Shown one piece after another: positions 50,642-61,010 of a stretch of DNA of 64,000 nucleotides. Under the pieces are notes generated by a model, which was given only the letters and a program-made list of their open reading frames with translations, was not told the DNA's origin and made no database searches. Position 1 is the first letter of the stretch, and each line of letters opens with the position of its first letter. The DNA is from Demequina sp. NBRC 110051 (GTDB taxonomy: Bacteria > Actinomycetota > Actinomycetes > Actinomycetales > Demequinaceae): contig NZ_BBRH01000011.1 of assembly GCF_002090055.1 (NCBI RefSeq), forward strand, positions 1 through 64,000, in the 5' to 3' direction. The translations under genes and the position numbers were made by a program.

Positions 50642-51444
50642 CGGGACTCCCCCTCACCCTGGCGCGGGTTGCGGTCGTGCGAGTCGCGCGGCGGCGCATC
50701 GGCCGGCTGTGCGGCGTGGTCGGGGTTGTCGGTGTCCTCGAGCTGGTGACGGAACTCAGCACCGTCCTGCGTCTGGTGACGGATTTCGAGTACACGCGAC
50801 ACCGAGTCCTCGATGGGCTTGCCCTCGGGGTCGAGCGCGGGCACGTCGAGCGCGTTGTGGCGCGCATAGACGCCGGGCATCGGCTTGTTGACGGGGTCGG
50901 CGCCGGCGAGGATGCGGGCCTCGGCGATCTCGACCTGCGAGTGCTTGGGCACCAGGCGCGGCACGTGCGTGAGGATCAGCGCGCCCACGGCCGCGGTGAT
51001 CAGCAGCGCGGCGAGCACCTCGATGACCAGCACATAGTCGGAGAACAGCACCAGGGCGATCTCCTCGGGGTTGCCGTCCGTGAAGTCGTCGGGCGAGTAC
51101 AGAGAGACGCGGCCGATGACCGAGATCAGCAGCAGGGCGATGCCGCCGGCACCCGCGAGGGCGATCCAGCGCTGTCCCTTGATGGTCTCCTTGAGCGACT
51201 CGCGCTGGTCGACACCGACCAGCATGAGGACGAAGAGGAACAGCATCATGACGGCGCCGGTGTAGACGACGATCTGGACCACGCCGAGGAACGGCGCTCC
51301 CAGGCCGACGTACGCGGCGGCCAGGCCGCACATCACCGTGACGATGCTCATCGCGATGTGCGCGCCCTTGCGGGCGAACAACAGCGACAGCGATCCGGTC
51401 ACGGTAATGATCGCGACGATCCAGAAGAGGGCTTCATTCACCAT
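50638..51444 (-). CDS. nuoJ: NADH-quinone oxidoreductase subunit J
   Basis: Five-helix subunit, 268 residues, with the pi-bulge helix ([21 protein letters not shown] in parts). The C-terminal about 100 residues (from [12 protein letters not shown] on) are hydrophilic and extend beyond the E. coli protein (184 residues), as in other actinobacteria. Confidence 0.95.
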   Translation of the reverse strand: MVNEALFWIVAIITVTGSLSLLFARKGAHIAMSIVTVMCGLAAAYVGLGAPFLGVVQIVVYTGAVMMLFLFVLMLVGVDQRESLKETIKGQRWIALAGAGGIALLLISVIGRVSLYSPDDFTDGNPEEIALVLFSDYVLVIEVLAALLITAAVGALILTHVPRLVPKHSQVEIAEARILAGADPVNKPMPGVYARHNALDVPALDPEGKPIEDSVSRVLEIRHQTQDGAEFRHQLEDTDNPDHAAQPADAPPRDSHDRNPRQGEGESR

Positions 51445-51447
51445 GGG

Positions 51448-52224
51448 TCAGATGCTCCCGCCGCGCCAGGAGGCGGTATTCGCCGTCTGATGACGCGCCA
51501 CATTCAGACGCGCGTCCGAGTGCTCGCTGCGACGGTGCTCGGGGTTCTCCTCATGCATGCCGCGGTTCTCGGGCAGCGTGGGGTCCTCGGGGCGGTTCTC
51601 GCGCACCCACTCGGTCTGCTCCTCGACGACCTTCAACACGTCGCCGCGGTAGTAGTCGTCGTCCACGGTGCCCGGCACCATCGGGTGCGGGGCCGCGAGC
51701 ATCGCCTCGCCCATGGGGGCCAGCAGGTCCTGCTTCTCGTAGATGAGGCCCTCACGGGTGGGGCCCGCGAGCTCGTACTCGTTGGTCATCGTGAGGGCAC
51801 GCGTGGGGCACGCCTCGATGCACAAGCCACAGAAGATGCAGCGCAGGTAGTTGATCTGGTAGACGCGGCCGTAGCGCTCACCGGGCGAGTACTGCTCGTC
51901 CGGGGTGTTCGAATCGGCCTCGACGTAGATCGCGTCCGCGGGGCAGGCCCACGCGCACAGTTCGCACCCAATGCACTTCTCGAGACCGTCGGCATAGCGG
52001 TTGAGCTGGTGCCGGCCGTGGTAGCGCGGCATGGGCGCGACCTTCTTCTCCGGGTACTGCTCGGTAACGGTCGGCTTGAAGAAGTTGCGCATGGTGACGC
52101 CGAATCCGGCGACGGGCGCGAAGATCTTGCCGACGGGGCCGGCCTGGGGCAGGTTCGACTCGAACGGCTTGGCTTGGCCGTCGCGTTCGCGATTGACCTT
52201 CCAGACGTCGTCTGACTCAGTCAT
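51448..52224 (-). CDS. nuoI: NADH-quinone oxidoreductase subunit I (two 4Fe-4S clusters)
   Basis: Peripheral-arm ferredoxin-like subunit carrying N6a and N6b, 258 residues. Both motifs are intact: [12 protein letters not shown] and [12 protein letters not shown]. The C-terminus is longer than usual, ending in a polar tail rich in Glu, Arg and His. The start at 52224 overlaps the 3' end of nuoH by eight bases; longer frames upstream are inside nuoH. Confidence 0.96.
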   Translation of the reverse strand: MTESDDVWKVNRERDGQAKPFESNLPQAGPVGKIFAPVAGFGVTMRNFFKPTVTEQYPEKKVAPMPRYHGRHQLNRYADGLEKCIGCELCAWACPADAIYVEADSNTPDEQYSPGERYGRVYQINYLRCIFCGLCIEACPTRALTMTNEYELAGPTREGLIYEKQDLLAPMGEAMLAAPHPMVPGTVDDDYYRGDVLKVVEEQTEWVRENRPEDPTLPENRGMHEENPEHRRSEHSDARLNVARHQTANTASWRGGSI

Positions 52225-53572
52225 CGGCGCCTCCTTCCGGGGTGCGGGTGGCGCTCGCCTCGACGGTGCGACCCGATCGCGGCGAGGGGGGCAGGGTCTG
52301 GTGCGGCAGCGGCGGCACGGGGTAGCCACCGGCGAACGCGTCGAGCACCTCGGGCTCGGGCTCGATCGCGGCGGCCTCCTTCGCGGCCTTGGTCTCCTTG
52401 GAGTCGGAGATGAAGCTGATGACGGAGATCGTCAGCAGGATTCCGACCAGGCCGGCGACCGCGTCGTACACGTTGAGGTCACGGCCCCATGAGTCGAACG
52501 CCTGGCGGCCGACCGAGAAGAACACGACCCACGCGAGGCCCACGGGGATGAGGACCTTCCAGCCAAAGCGCATGAACTGGTCGTAGCGGAAGCGCAGCAG
52601 CGAGCCACGAATCCACACGAACACGAACATCAGCAGCCAAATCTTGATGATCAGCCAGATGGGCGGGAAGATGCCGGAGTTGAGGAACTCGGCGCCGGCC
52701 CACGAGGCGGGCCACGGCGCGTGCCAGCCGCCCAGGAACAGGGTGGCCGCGACGGCGGAGACGTTGACCATGTTCATGTACTCCGCGAGGAAGTACCAGG
52801 CGAACTTCATGGACGAGTACTCGGTCATGAAGCCGGCGACCAGCTCACCCTCGGCCTCGGGCAGGTCGAAGGGCAGACGGTTGGTCTCGCCGACCATGGA
52901 GATCACGTACAGGATGAATGCGGGGAACAGCGGCCATGCCCACCAACGGTCGGCCTGCGCCTCGACAATGCCGGACGTCGACATGGTTCCCGACAGCAGG
53001 AACACCGTCACGAGCGACAAGCCCATGGCGAGCTCGTAGGAGATCACCTGGGCGGTCGAGCGGACCGCACCCATCAGGGGGTAGACCGAGCCGGAGGCCC
53101 ATCCACCGAGGACGATGCCGTACACACCGAGGGCTGCGCACGCGAGAATAAACAAAATCGCGACGGGGAAGTCGGTCAGCTGCAGCGGCGTGTAGATGTC
53201 GGTGCCGGGGATGTGCGTGGTGGGGCCGAACGGGATGACCGCGAAGATGAGGAACGCGCAGAACACCGAGATCGCCGGGGCGACGATATACAGCACCTTG
53301 TCCGCCGCGCGGACGGTGATGTCTTCCTTGGTCAGCAGCTTGGTGGCATCGGCCACCGACTGCAGCAGTCCCAGCGGGCCCAGACGGTTGGGGCCGGGGC
53401 GGCGCTGCAGGCGACCGATCACGCGGCGCTCGAACCACACCGCGAACAGCACGCTCAGCAGCAAGAACACCAGGATGATGACGGCCTTGACGATGACCAG
53501 CCAGATGGGGTCGTTCGCCAGGGCCTCGGCGTTCGTCAGGTCCGCCGGGTCGACAGTCTCGAACGGGATCAC
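52217..53572 (-). CDS. nuoH: NADH-quinone oxidoreductase subunit H
   Basis: Quinone-site membrane subunit, 451 residues, eight to nine helices. [39 protein letters not shown] (in parts) and [15 protein letters not shown] form the quinone cavity. A C-terminal Pro/Ser/Glu-rich tail of about 60 residues is typical of actinobacteria. GTG 53572 overlaps the nuoG stop (GTGA). Confidence 0.96.
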   Translation of the reverse strand: MIPFETVDPADLTNAEALANDPIWLVIVKAVIILVFLLLSVLFAVWFERRVIGRLQRRPGPNRLGPLGLLQSVADATKLLTKEDITVRAADKVLYIVAPAISVFCAFLIFAVIPFGPTTHIPGTDIYTPLQLTDFPVAILFILACAALGVYGIVLGGWASGSVYPLMGAVRSTAQVISYELAMGLSLVTVFLLSGTMSTSGIVEAQADRWWAWPLFPAFILYVISMVGETNRLPFDLPEAEGELVAGFMTEYSSMKFAWYFLAEYMNMVNVSAVAATLFLGGWHAPWPASWAGAEFLNSGIFPPIWLIIKIWLLMFVFVWIRGSLLRFRYDQFMRFGWKVLIPVGLAWVVFFSVGRQAFDSWGRDLNVYDAVAGLVGILLTISVISFISDSKETKAAKEAAAIEPEPEVLDAFAGGYPVPPLPHQTLPPSPRSGRTVEASATRTPEGGADD

Positions 53573-56055
53573 GCCACTCCCCCCTTCACGGTGACGAGTG
53601 CGCCCGGCTCCACGCCGAGCTCCTGTGCCACCCATGAACCGGGCGACTTGGTCGGGACCCACACCACGCCATCGGCCATGCCGTCGGTCACGACGACCGG
53701 CAATTCAATGGCGCCGTGGGCGGAGGCCACGGTGACGACGCCGTCGGCGATGCCGGCGGCGACCGCGGTGGCCGGAGCGATGCGGGCGACGGCGGTACGG
53801 CCGGTGCCGGCGAGGTAGGGCTCGCCCTCCTGGAGCGCACCCTCGTCCACCAGTTGGTGCCACGAGGCGAGGACCAGCGAGGCGCCCGGCTTCGCGTCGA
53901 CCTTGGCGGTCTCGACCTTGGGAACTTCGGGGCGCTCACCCTTGGCAGCGCTGCCGAGCGCGGCGATCTGCGCGTAGACGTCCGCCACGGAACCCGTCTG
54001 CAGGTCCGTGCCGAGCTCGCGAGCAAGGAGGTCGAGCACGCGGTGGTCGCCCATCGCATCAGTCGGGATCGCGGTCGCGAAGCCGCGCAGGCGACCCTCC
54101 CAGTTCACGAACGTGCCGGCCTTCTCGGACGGCGGCGCGACGGGCAGGACCACGTCGGCGTACTCGGCGACCTCGCCGCGGCGCACCTCGAGCGACAGCA
54201 CGAACGGCGTGCGCTCGAGGGCCTCGGCGAATGGGCCGGTCACGTCGGACGGCGTCACGCCGCCCACGACGAGCGCGCCGACCTTGCCGGCCGCGGCGTC
54301 GGCCACGATGGCGGCCGCGTCACGCCCGGGTCCGGTCGGGAGGGTGCCGCCCCACGCATCAGCCACCGTCTGGACGGCCGATGCGCTGGTGACACTGCGT
54401 CCGCCGGGCAGCAGGCCGGGGAGGGCCCCGGCCTCGAGCGCTGCGCGCTCGCCCGCACGGCGGGGGATCCACACCAGCTTGGCGCCGGTGCGCTTGGCCA
54501 AGGCGAGCGCCTGGGTGAGCGCGCCGGGCGAACCGGCCAGGCGCTCGCCCACCACGATGACGGCGCCCTCGGCCTTGAGGGCCTCCGAGGCCGCGGTCGA
54601 GCCCTTGACGGCGGCCAGCGCCTTGCCCTCGCCGCCGGGGGCGGTGGGGATGAGGGTCGCGTCGAGCTTCTCGGCGCCTCGCGACAGGAACGGCGCGATG
54701 GTGAAGACCTGCTGACGGCCCAGCGACTTGCGCAGGCGCAGGAACACCACGCCGCCCTCATCCTCTGCCTCGAAACCGGCGAGCAGGACCGCGGGGGCCT
54801 TCTCGAGGTCGGCGAAGGTCACGCCCAGGCCGCTGCCGGCGACGGTCGCGCCGAGGAACGCCTGCTCCTCGTCGGAGGCGATGCGTGTGCGCGCGTCGAT
54901 GTCGTGGGTGCCAAGCGCGAGGCGGGCGAACTTCGAGTACGCATAGGCGTCCTCGAGGGTCACGCGGGCGCCGGGCAGCACGGCGGCGCCCTGTGCGTCC
55001 TCGCCGGTGGTGGCCGCCTTCAGGCCTGCCGCGGCGGCGGCGAGCGCCTGGGGCCACGAGGCCTCGTGCAGTTCGCCGTCCTCGCCACGCACCAGCGGGC
55101 GGGTGATGCGGTCGGCGAGGTTCTGCCACGCGAACGCGAAGCGGTCCTTGTCGGTAATCCAGTCCTCGTTGACGACCATGTCCTGGTCGGCCAGGCGGCG
55201 CAGGATTTTGCCGCGGCGGTGGTCCACGCGGATCGCCGAGCCCGAGGAGTCGTGCTCGGAGATGCTCGGCGACGACACGAGGTCGAACGGACGCGAGCGG
55301 AAGCGGTAGGCCGCGGAGGTCAGCGCACCCACGGGGCAGATCTGGACGGTGTTGCCCGAGTAGTACGAGGAGAAGGCCTTGCCGGACTCGTCCTCGGCGG
55401 CGACGCCGATCGGCTCGTAGCCGTCGAAGTTGAGCACGTCCTCGTTGAAGGTACCGATCTGCTGCATCGCGCCGCGGTTCTGGAGGTCGATGAACGCGTC
55501 GCCGGCGATCTCCTTGGAGAAACGGGTGCAGCGCTGGCACAGCACGCAGCGCTCACGGTCCAGGAGGATCTCGGAACTCAGGGCCAGCGGCTTCTCGAAG
55601 ACGCGCTTGACGTCGATGAAGCGCGACTCGGTGCGGCCGTTGCTCATCGCCTGGTTCTGCAGGGGGCACTCGCCGCCCTTGTCGCAAATGGGGCAGTCCA
55701 GGGGGTGGTTGATGAGCAGCAGCTCCATCACACCCTTCTGGGCCTTGTCGGCGGCCTCGGAGGTGTGCTGGGTGTTGACCACCATGCCCTCCATGACCGT
55801 CATGGTGCACGAGGCCTGGGGCTTGGGGAACGGGCGGACGTTGCCCTCGCGGTCGGGGGCGGCGACGTCCACCAGGCACTGGCGGCACGCGCCGGCAGGC
55901 TTGAGCGCCGGGTGGTCGCAGAAGCGCGGGATGTCGATGCCGACCTCTTCGGCCGCACGGATGATGAGCGTGCCCTTGGGAACGGTCACCTCCGTGCCGT
56001 CGATCGTCAGCGAGACGGTCTCGACGGCAGCAGCCTTCTCGGGGGTGGCGGTCAT
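53569..56055 (-). CDS. nuoG: NADH-quinone oxidoreductase subunit G, lacking cluster N7 ligands
   Basis: Largest peripheral subunit, 828 residues. Intact: the 2Fe-2S site N1b (CDHP, CRQC and ASC, residues 46-83), the His/Cys site N5 ([10 protein letters not shown]) and N4 (CVLCQRC with Cys240 in QICPVGAL). The next motif, normally CxxCxxxCx27C for N7, reads Ser266, Asp269, Ser273 and Thr301, so all four ligands are gone although the spacing is kept ([16 protein letters not shown]). N7 is an accessory cluster absent from mitochondria, so electron transfer should not depend on it. The remainder is a molybdopterin-oxidoreductase-like domain without a catalytic role. Overlaps nuoF. Confidence 0.95.
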   Translation of the reverse strand: MTATPEKAAAVETVSLTIDGTEVTVPKGTLIIRAAEEVGIDIPRFCDHPALKPAGACRQCLVDVAAPDREGNVRPFPKPQASCTMTVMEGMVVNTQHTSEAADKAQKGVMELLLINHPLDCPICDKGGECPLQNQAMSNGRTESRFIDVKRVFEKPLALSSEILLDRERCVLCQRCTRFSKEIAGDAFIDLQNRGAMQQIGTFNEDVLNFDGYEPIGVAAEDESGKAFSSYYSGNTVQICPVGALTSAAYRFRSRPFDLVSSPSISEHDSSGSAIRVDHRRGKILRRLADQDMVVNEDWITDKDRFAFAWQNLADRITRPLVRGEDGELHEASWPQALAAAAAGLKAATTGEDAQGAAVLPGARVTLEDAYAYSKFARLALGTHDIDARTRIASDEEQAFLGATVAGSGLGVTFADLEKAPAVLLAGFEAEDEGGVVFLRLRKSLGRQQVFTIAPFLSRGAEKLDATLIPTAPGGEGKALAAVKGSTAASEALKAEGAVIVVGERLAGSPGALTQALALAKRTGAKLVWIPRRAGERAALEAGALPGLLPGGRSVTSASAVQTVADAWGGTLPTGPGRDAAAIVADAAAGKVGALVVGGVTPSDVTGPFAEALERTPFVLSLEVRRGEVAEYADVVLPVAPPSEKAGTFVNWEGRLRGFATAIPTDAMGDHRVLDLLARELGTDLQTGSVADVYAQIAALGSAAKGERPEVPKVETAKVDAKPGASLVLASWHQLVDEGALQEGEPYLAGTGRTAVARIAPATAVAAGIADGVVTVASAHGAIELPVVVTDGMADGVVWVPTKSPGSWVAQELGVEPGALVTVKGGVA

Positions 56056-57371
56056 GCGTGGGCCTCCTCGATGGCCTTCGGCTCGTACGCGAACAGCGCG
56101 GATGCGGCGTGGTCGAACGGGCAGCCGCCCTCGACGTGCGCGTCGAACTCCTCGCGGAAGTACTTGATGGCCGACGAGATCGAGCTCGTCGCGCCGTCGC
56201 CCAGCGCGCAGAACGAGCGACCCAGGATGGAGTCACAGGTGTCGAGCAGCTGCTGGATGTCGGCCCCGGTGCCGCGGCCGGCCTCGAGACGCTTCAGGAT
56301 CTGGGTGAGCCAGTAGGTGCCCTCGCGGCACGGCGTGCACTTGCCGCACGACTCGTGCTTGTAGAACTCCGTCCAGCGGGTCACGGCACGCACCACGCAG
56401 GTGGTCTCGTCGAAGATCTGCAGGGCGCGCGTGCCGAGCATGGAGCCGGCGGCACCCACAGACTCGTAGTCCAGCGGGGTGTCGAGGTGCTCATCGGTGA
56501 AGATGGGCGTCGACGATCCGCCGGGGGTCCAGAACTTCAGCTTCTTGCCGCCACGCATGCCGCCGGCCATGTCGAGCAGCTCGCGCAGGGTGATGCCCAG
56601 CGGAGCCTCGTACTGGCCGGGACGCTCCACGTGTCCCGACAGCGAGAACAGGCCCATGCCCTTGGAGCGCTCGGTACCCATCGCGGTGAACCACTCCACG
56701 CCGCGCTCGATGATGGCGGGCACGGAGGAGACGGATTCGACGTTGTTGACGACCGTGGGGCGGGCGTAGAGGCCCGCGACGGCCGGGAACGGGGGCTTCA
56801 GGCGCGGCTGACCGCGACGGCCCTCGAGCGAGTCGAGCAGCGCGGTCTCCTCGCCACAGATGTAGGCGCCTGCGCCCGCGTGCACGGTGACGTCGAGGTC
56901 GAAGCCGCTGCCGTGGATGTCCTTGCCCAGGTGGCCGGCCTCGTAGGCCTCGCGCACGGCCTGCAGCAGGCGGCGGTACACGTGGGTGACCTCGCCGCGC
57001 AGGTAGATGAACGCGTGGTTGCAGCCGATCGCGAAGGACGTGATCGCGACGCCCTCGATGAGGTTGTGCGGGGCGGACAGCATGAACGGGATGTCCTTGC
57101 AGGTGCCCGGCTCCGACTCGTCGGCGTTGACCACGAGGTAGCGGGGGCCCCCGTCGTCGGGGGGAAGGAAGCCCCACTTCATGCCGGTGGGGAAGCCCGC
57201 GCCACCGCGGCCGCGCAGACCCGAGTCCTTGACGGCCTGGATGAGGTCGCCGGGAGCCATGCCGAGCGCCTTCTTGAGCGCGCCGTAGCCGCCGTGGTCC
57301 GTGTAGGTGTCGAGCGTCCAGGACTCCTTGGCGTCCCAGGTCGCCGACAGCACCGGTGTGAGGTCGGTCAT
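56052..57371 (-). CDS. nuoF: NADH-quinone oxidoreductase subunit F
   Basis: NADH- and FMN-binding subunit with cluster N3, 439 residues. GLRGRGGAGFPTGMKWGF (NADH/FMN), the FMN site YICGEETALLDSLEG and the 4Fe-4S ligands ESCGKCTPCREG with the distal Cys in DTCDSILGRSFCALGDGA (in parts) are present. ATGA overlap with nuoG. Confidence 0.96.
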   Translation of the reverse strand: MTDLTPVLSATWDAKESWTLDTYTDHGGYGALKKALGMAPGDLIQAVKDSGLRGRGGAGFPTGMKWGFLPPDDGGPRYLVVNADESEPGTCKDIPFMLSAPHNLIEGVAITSFAIGCNHAFIYLRGEVTHVYRRLLQAVREAYEAGHLGKDIHGSGFDLDVTVHAGAGAYICGEETALLDSLEGRRGQPRLKPPFPAVAGLYARPTVVNNVESVSSVPAIIERGVEWFTAMGTERSKGMGLFSLSGHVERPGQYEAPLGITLRELLDMAGGMRGGKKLKFWTPGGSSTPIFTDEHLDTPLDYESVGAAGSMLGTRALQIFDETTCVVRAVTRWTEFYKHESCGKCTPCREGTYWLTQILKRLEAGRGTGADIQQLLDTCDSILGRSFCALGDGATSSISSAIKYFREEFDAHVEGGCPFDHAASALFAYEPKAIEEAHA

Positions 57372-58021
57372 CGCTTCTCCTCCCAGCCCTGCTCGCGCGC
57401 GACCTTGAGGCCCGCGAGCGTGGGGTCACCCACGCCCTGGTCCTCGTTCGCACGGCCGTCCTCGAAGCCGGCGAGCACCCGCTCGGTCTCCTTGAAGGTA
57501 CCGACCTTGTGCGACCCGCGGGTGGGCTTGACGTCGCGTCCCTCGAGAATGTCGTCCACCACGCGCAGCGCGCGGTCGGGCGTCATGTTGTCGAAGAACT
57601 CCCAGTTGACCATCATCACGGGGGCGTAGTCGCACGCCGCGTTGCACTCGATGCGCTCGAGCGTGATCTTGCCGTCGGCGGTGGTCTCGTCGTGACCCAC
57701 GCCGGCCTTCTCGGAGACCTGGCGCCAGATCTCGTCGCCGCCCATGATGGCGCACAGCGCGGTGGTGCACACCCCCACCTGGTACTCGCCGTTGGGACGG
57801 CGCTTGTACTGGGTGTAGAACGTCGCGACGGCGCTGACCTCGGCGCTCGTGAGCTCCACGGTCGTCGCGCAGAACGCGATGCCGTCGGGGCTCACGTAAC
57901 CGTCCACGGACTGCACCAGGTGCAGCAGCGGCAGGAGCGCGGAGCGCTTGACGGGGTAGCGCGAGACGATGTCCGCCGCGTCCGCCTCGAGCTGCGCGAG
58001 GGTCTCAGGGGTGTAGGTCAT
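57368..58021 (-). CDS. nuoE: NADH-quinone oxidoreductase subunit E
   Basis: Thioredoxin-fold 2Fe-2S subunit (N1a), 217 residues. Ligands: CTTALC and CNAACDYAP. The C-terminal about 40 residues are an extension relative to E. coli (166). ATGA overlap with nuoF. Confidence 0.95.
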   Translation of the reverse strand: MTYTPETLAQLEADAADIVSRYPVKRSALLPLLHLVQSVDGYVSPDGIAFCATTVELTSAEVSAVATFYTQYKRRPNGEYQVGVCTTALCAIMGGDEIWRQVSEKAGVGHDETTADGKITLERIECNAACDYAPVMMVNWEFFDNMTPDRALRVVDDILEGRDVKPTRGSHKVGTFKETERVLAGFEDGRANEDQGVGDPTLAGLKVAREQGWEEKR

Positions 58022-59358
58022 CGGTCCACGCCTCCCAGCACCATGTCGATCGATGCGATGGCGACCACGACATCGGCCATCTGACCGCCCTGCGCCATGA
58101 TCGACAGTGCCTGCAAGTTGTTGAATCCGGGGTCACGGAAGTGGGCTCGCCACGGCTTGGTGCCGCCGTCGGACACGAGGTGCACGCCCAGCAGACCCTT
58201 GGGGCCCTCGATGGCCTGGTACACCTGGCCGGCGGGGACGTCGAAGCCCTCTGTCACCAGCTTGAAGTGGTGGATCAGCGCCTCCATGGACTCGCCCATG
58301 ATGTGCTTGATGTGCTCGGGCGAGTTGCCCTGGCCGTCGCCGCCGATCGACAGCTGTGCGGGCCAGGCGATCTTCTTGTCCTCGACCATGACGGGGCCGT
58401 CGCCCATCTTCTCGAGACGGTCGGCGCACTGCGCGACGATCTTGAGCGACTCGTAGCACTCCTCCATACGGATGACCATGCGCGACCACGCATCGTTGTC
58501 CGTCGAGGTGGGCACCTGGAAGTCGTAGGTCTCGTAGCCGCAGTACGGCTCGGCCTTGCGCAGGTCGTAGGGAAGGCCAGTCGAACGCAGGATGGGGCCG
58601 GTAATACCCAGGGCCATGCAGGCCGAGAGGTTCATGGTCGCGACGTTCTTGAGACGCCCCTTGAGGATGGGGTTCTCGATCTGCAGGAGGGCGAGTTCGT
58701 CGAGCCCCTCCTTGACCTTGGGGATCATCGCGCGGATCATCTCGACGCCACCCTCGGGCAGGCCCTGGGCCACGCCGCCGGGACGGATGTACGCGTTGTT
58801 GGTGCGCAGGCCGGAGATCGCCTCGATGACGCGGAAGGTCTCCTCGCGCGCCACGAACGCGGTGGTCATGATCGTGGTGGCGCCCAGCTCATTACCGCCG
58901 GTGCCGACGGCCACGAGGTGCGAGCCGATGCGGGTGAGCTCGGCCATCAGCACGCGCAGCACAGAGGCGCGCTCGGGGATGTCGTCGGTAATGCCCAGCA
59001 ACTTCTCGATGCCCAGGCAGTACGCGAGCTCCTGGGTCATGGAGGCCACGTAGTCCATGCGCGTACAGAACGTCACGCCCTGGGTCCAGGTGCGGAACTC
59101 CATGTTCTTCTCGATACCCGTGTGGAGGTAGCCGATGCCGGCGCGGGCCTCCGTGACGATCTCGCCCTCGAGCTCGAGCATCACGCGCAGCACACCGTGG
59201 GTGGACGGGTGCTGGGGGCCCATGTTCATGACGATGCGCTGCTGGCCCAGACGGGCGGCCTCGGCGGCTACCTCGGACCAGTCCGAGCCGTAGACGGTGT
59301 ACTCGGGGACGTCGGGGTCCTCGACGAAGGGGCCGGTGGCCTTCGTGTCGGTGCTCAT
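58018..59358 (-). CDS. nuoD: NADH-quinone oxidoreductase subunit D
   Basis: 49-kDa-type subunit forming the quinone site with NuoB, 446 residues. [13 protein letters not shown] holds the quinone-binding His, [12 protein letters not shown] follows, and the C-terminus ends [30 protein letters not shown] (in parts). ATGA overlap with nuoE. Confidence 0.96.
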   Translation of the reverse strand: MSTDTKATGPFVEDPDVPEYTVYGSDWSEVAAEAARLGQQRIVMNMGPQHPSTHGVLRVMLELEGEIVTEARAGIGYLHTGIEKNMEFRTWTQGVTFCTRMDYVASMTQELAYCLGIEKLLGITDDIPERASVLRVLMAELTRIGSHLVAVGTGGNELGATTIMTTAFVAREETFRVIEAISGLRTNNAYIRPGGVAQGLPEGGVEMIRAMIPKVKEGLDELALLQIENPILKGRLKNVATMNLSACMALGITGPILRSTGLPYDLRKAEPYCGYETYDFQVPTSTDNDAWSRMVIRMEECYESLKIVAQCADRLEKMGDGPVMVEDKKIAWPAQLSIGGDGQGNSPEHIKHIMGESMEALIHHFKLVTEGFDVPAGQVYQAIEGPKGLLGVHLVSDGGTKPWRAHFRDPGFNNLQALSIMAQGGQMADVVVAIASIDMVLGGVDR

Positions 59359-60050
59359 CGGTACTGCCTCCGCTCGTCGGGCGACGGAATTTCTGCGCCC
59401 TTGTACTCGACGGGGATGCCGCCGAGCGGATAGTCCTTGCGCTGGGGGTGGCCTACCCAGTCGTCCGGCATCTCGATGCGGGCGAGCGACGGGTGGCCGT
59501 CGAAGATGATGCCGAAGAAGTCCCAGGTCTCGCGCTCGTGCCAGTTGTTCATCGGGTAGATCGACGTGATGGACGGGATGTGCGAGTCGCCGTCGGGAAC
59601 GGCAACCTCGAGGCGCAGGCGGCGGTTGTGCGTGACCGACTGCATCGGGTAGACGGCGTGAAGCTCACGGCCCGTGTCCGCCGGGTAGTGGACGCCAGAG
59701 ACGCCCAGGCACATCTCGAAGCGCAGGTCCTGGTCGTCGCGCAGGTGCTGCGCCACGGCGAGGAGGTGCTCGCGGGCGATGTAGAGCGTGAGCTCGCCGC
59801 GGTCGACCACGACGTACTCGATGGCCTCATCGGCGTCGTCGCCCAGCAGCTCGGTGAGGACGTCAACGACACCGTCGAACCATTCGCCGTAGGGACGCTC
59901 GGAGGCGCCGGGCATCTGCACGTGCTGAATGAGGCCGTCGTAGCCGGACGTGTCGCCCTTGGCGCCGAAAAGGCCCTCGCGGACGTTAATCAGCGTCAGC
60001 GGCGCGCGGCCCTCGGGGGCCGGGGTCTCGAGGTTCTGGTCGTCGCTCAC
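59355..60050 (-). CDS. nuoC: NADH-quinone oxidoreductase subunit C
   Basis: 30-kDa-type subunit, 231 residues, separate from NuoD as usual in actinobacteria. The signature [21 protein letters not shown] and [12 protein letters not shown] near the C-terminus are present. ATGA overlap with nuoD. Confidence 0.95.
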   Translation of the reverse strand: MSDDQNLETPAPEGRAPLTLINVREGLFGAKGDTSGYDGLIQHVQMPGASERPYGEWFDGVVDVLTELLGDDADEAIEYVVVDRGELTLYIAREHLLAVAQHLRDDQDLRFEMCLGVSGVHYPADTGRELHAVYPMQSVTHNRRLRLEVAVPDGDSHIPSITSIYPMNNWHERETWDFFGIIFDGHPSLARIEMPDDWVGHPQRKDYPLGGIPVEYKGAEIPSPDERRQYR

Positions 60051-60598
60051 CGCAGCAGGCCCTTCATCTCGGAGGTGGGGGTCGCGGCGAGCGCGGCCGC
60101 CTCGGCCTTACGCGCGATCTCCTTGCGGTGCGACAGCATCGGGTACTGCTTGACCTGCTCCTGCAGGGTGATGAGCGCGTTCAGCAGCATCTCGGGGCGC
60201 GGCGGGCAGCCGGGCAGGTACACGTCGACGGGAACGACGTGGTCGACTCCGGGCACGATCGCGTAGTTGTTGAACATGCCACCGGAGGAGGCGCACACAC
60301 CCATGGAGATGACCCACTTGGGCTCGGGCATCTGGTCGTACACCTGGCGCACAATGGGCGCCATCTTCTGCGACACGCGGCCGGCGACGATCATCATGTC
60401 GGCCTGGCGCGGCGAGGCGCGGAAAACCTCGGCGCCAAAGCGCGCGATGTCGAAGCGGGACGTACCGGTGCCCATCATCTCGATCGCGCAGCACGCGAGA
60501 CCGAAGGTCGCGGGCCACAGCGAGCCGGCGCGCATGGCGCCCACAAACTTCTCGACGGTGCCCAGCAGGAACGGAGGTGCGCTGTCGTCATGTGCCAT
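60047..60598 (-). CDS. nuoB: NADH-quinone oxidoreductase subunit B (cluster N2)
   Basis: 183-residue subunit with the terminal 4Fe-4S cluster N2: tandem Cys in GLACCAIEM, Cys in GVCASSGG and Cys in PGCPPRPE. The C-terminus is rich in Ala/Lys. Six bases downstream of nuoA. Confidence 0.96.
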   Translation of the reverse strand: MAHDDSAPPFLLGTVEKFVGAMRAGSLWPATFGLACCAIEMMGTGTSRFDIARFGAEVFRASPRQADMMIVAGRVSQKMAPIVRQVYDQMPEPKWVISMGVCASSGGMFNNYAIVPGVDHVVPVDVYLPGCPPRPEMLLNALITLQEQVKQYPMLSHRKEIARKAEAAALAATPTSEMKGLLR

Positions 60599-60604
60599 GT
60601 CAGA

Positions 60605-60964
60605 TCACTCCCAGTCGAATCCGCCGCGTCGCCACTCGTACACGAACGGGATCGTGATGAGGACGAGGAACGTCATGGTGGCGATGAGGCCAAACCAGCC
60701 CAGCGCCTGGTGGGCGATGGCCCACGGGTAGAGGAACACCACCTCGATGTCGAACACGATGAAACTCATCGCGACGAGGTAGTACTTGATCGGGATGCGC
60801 CCGCCACCCGCGGCGCCGGGGGTGGGCTGCAGGCCCGACTCGTACTGGTCGAGCTTGGCCGAGTTGTAACGCTTGGGACCGATCAGGTTGCTGGCCATGA
60901 GGCCCGCCGCTGCCATGAGTCCCGCGATGACGATCATCACCACGATCGGCACATACGGATTCAC
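60605..60964 (-). CDS. nuoA: NADH-quinone oxidoreductase subunit A
   Basis: Three-helix membrane subunit, 119 residues, with the matrix-loop motif KLDQYESGLQP (the Cys of many homologues is Ser-Gly here) and FIVFDIEVVFLYPWA. GTG 60964 follows GGGAG. The 46-bp gap to the upstream reductase gene holds no terminator, so transcription probably continues from menJ. Confidence 0.95.
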   Translation of the reverse strand: MNPYVPIVVMIVIAGLMAAAGLMASNLIGPKRYNSAKLDQYESGLQPTPGAAGGGRIPIKYYLVAMSFIVFDIEVVFLYPWAIAHQALGWFGLIATMTFLVLITIPFVYEWRRGGFDWE

Positions 60965-61010
60965 TGGTCGACTCCCTTGCTTGTCTCGTCCTCGGCTCGC
61001 CGTGCGCGGC

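Noticed and set aside
53716-56316. 866-codon open frame antisense to nuoG
   Set aside because: Same shadow pattern; it covers conserved Fe-S motifs on the true coding strand.
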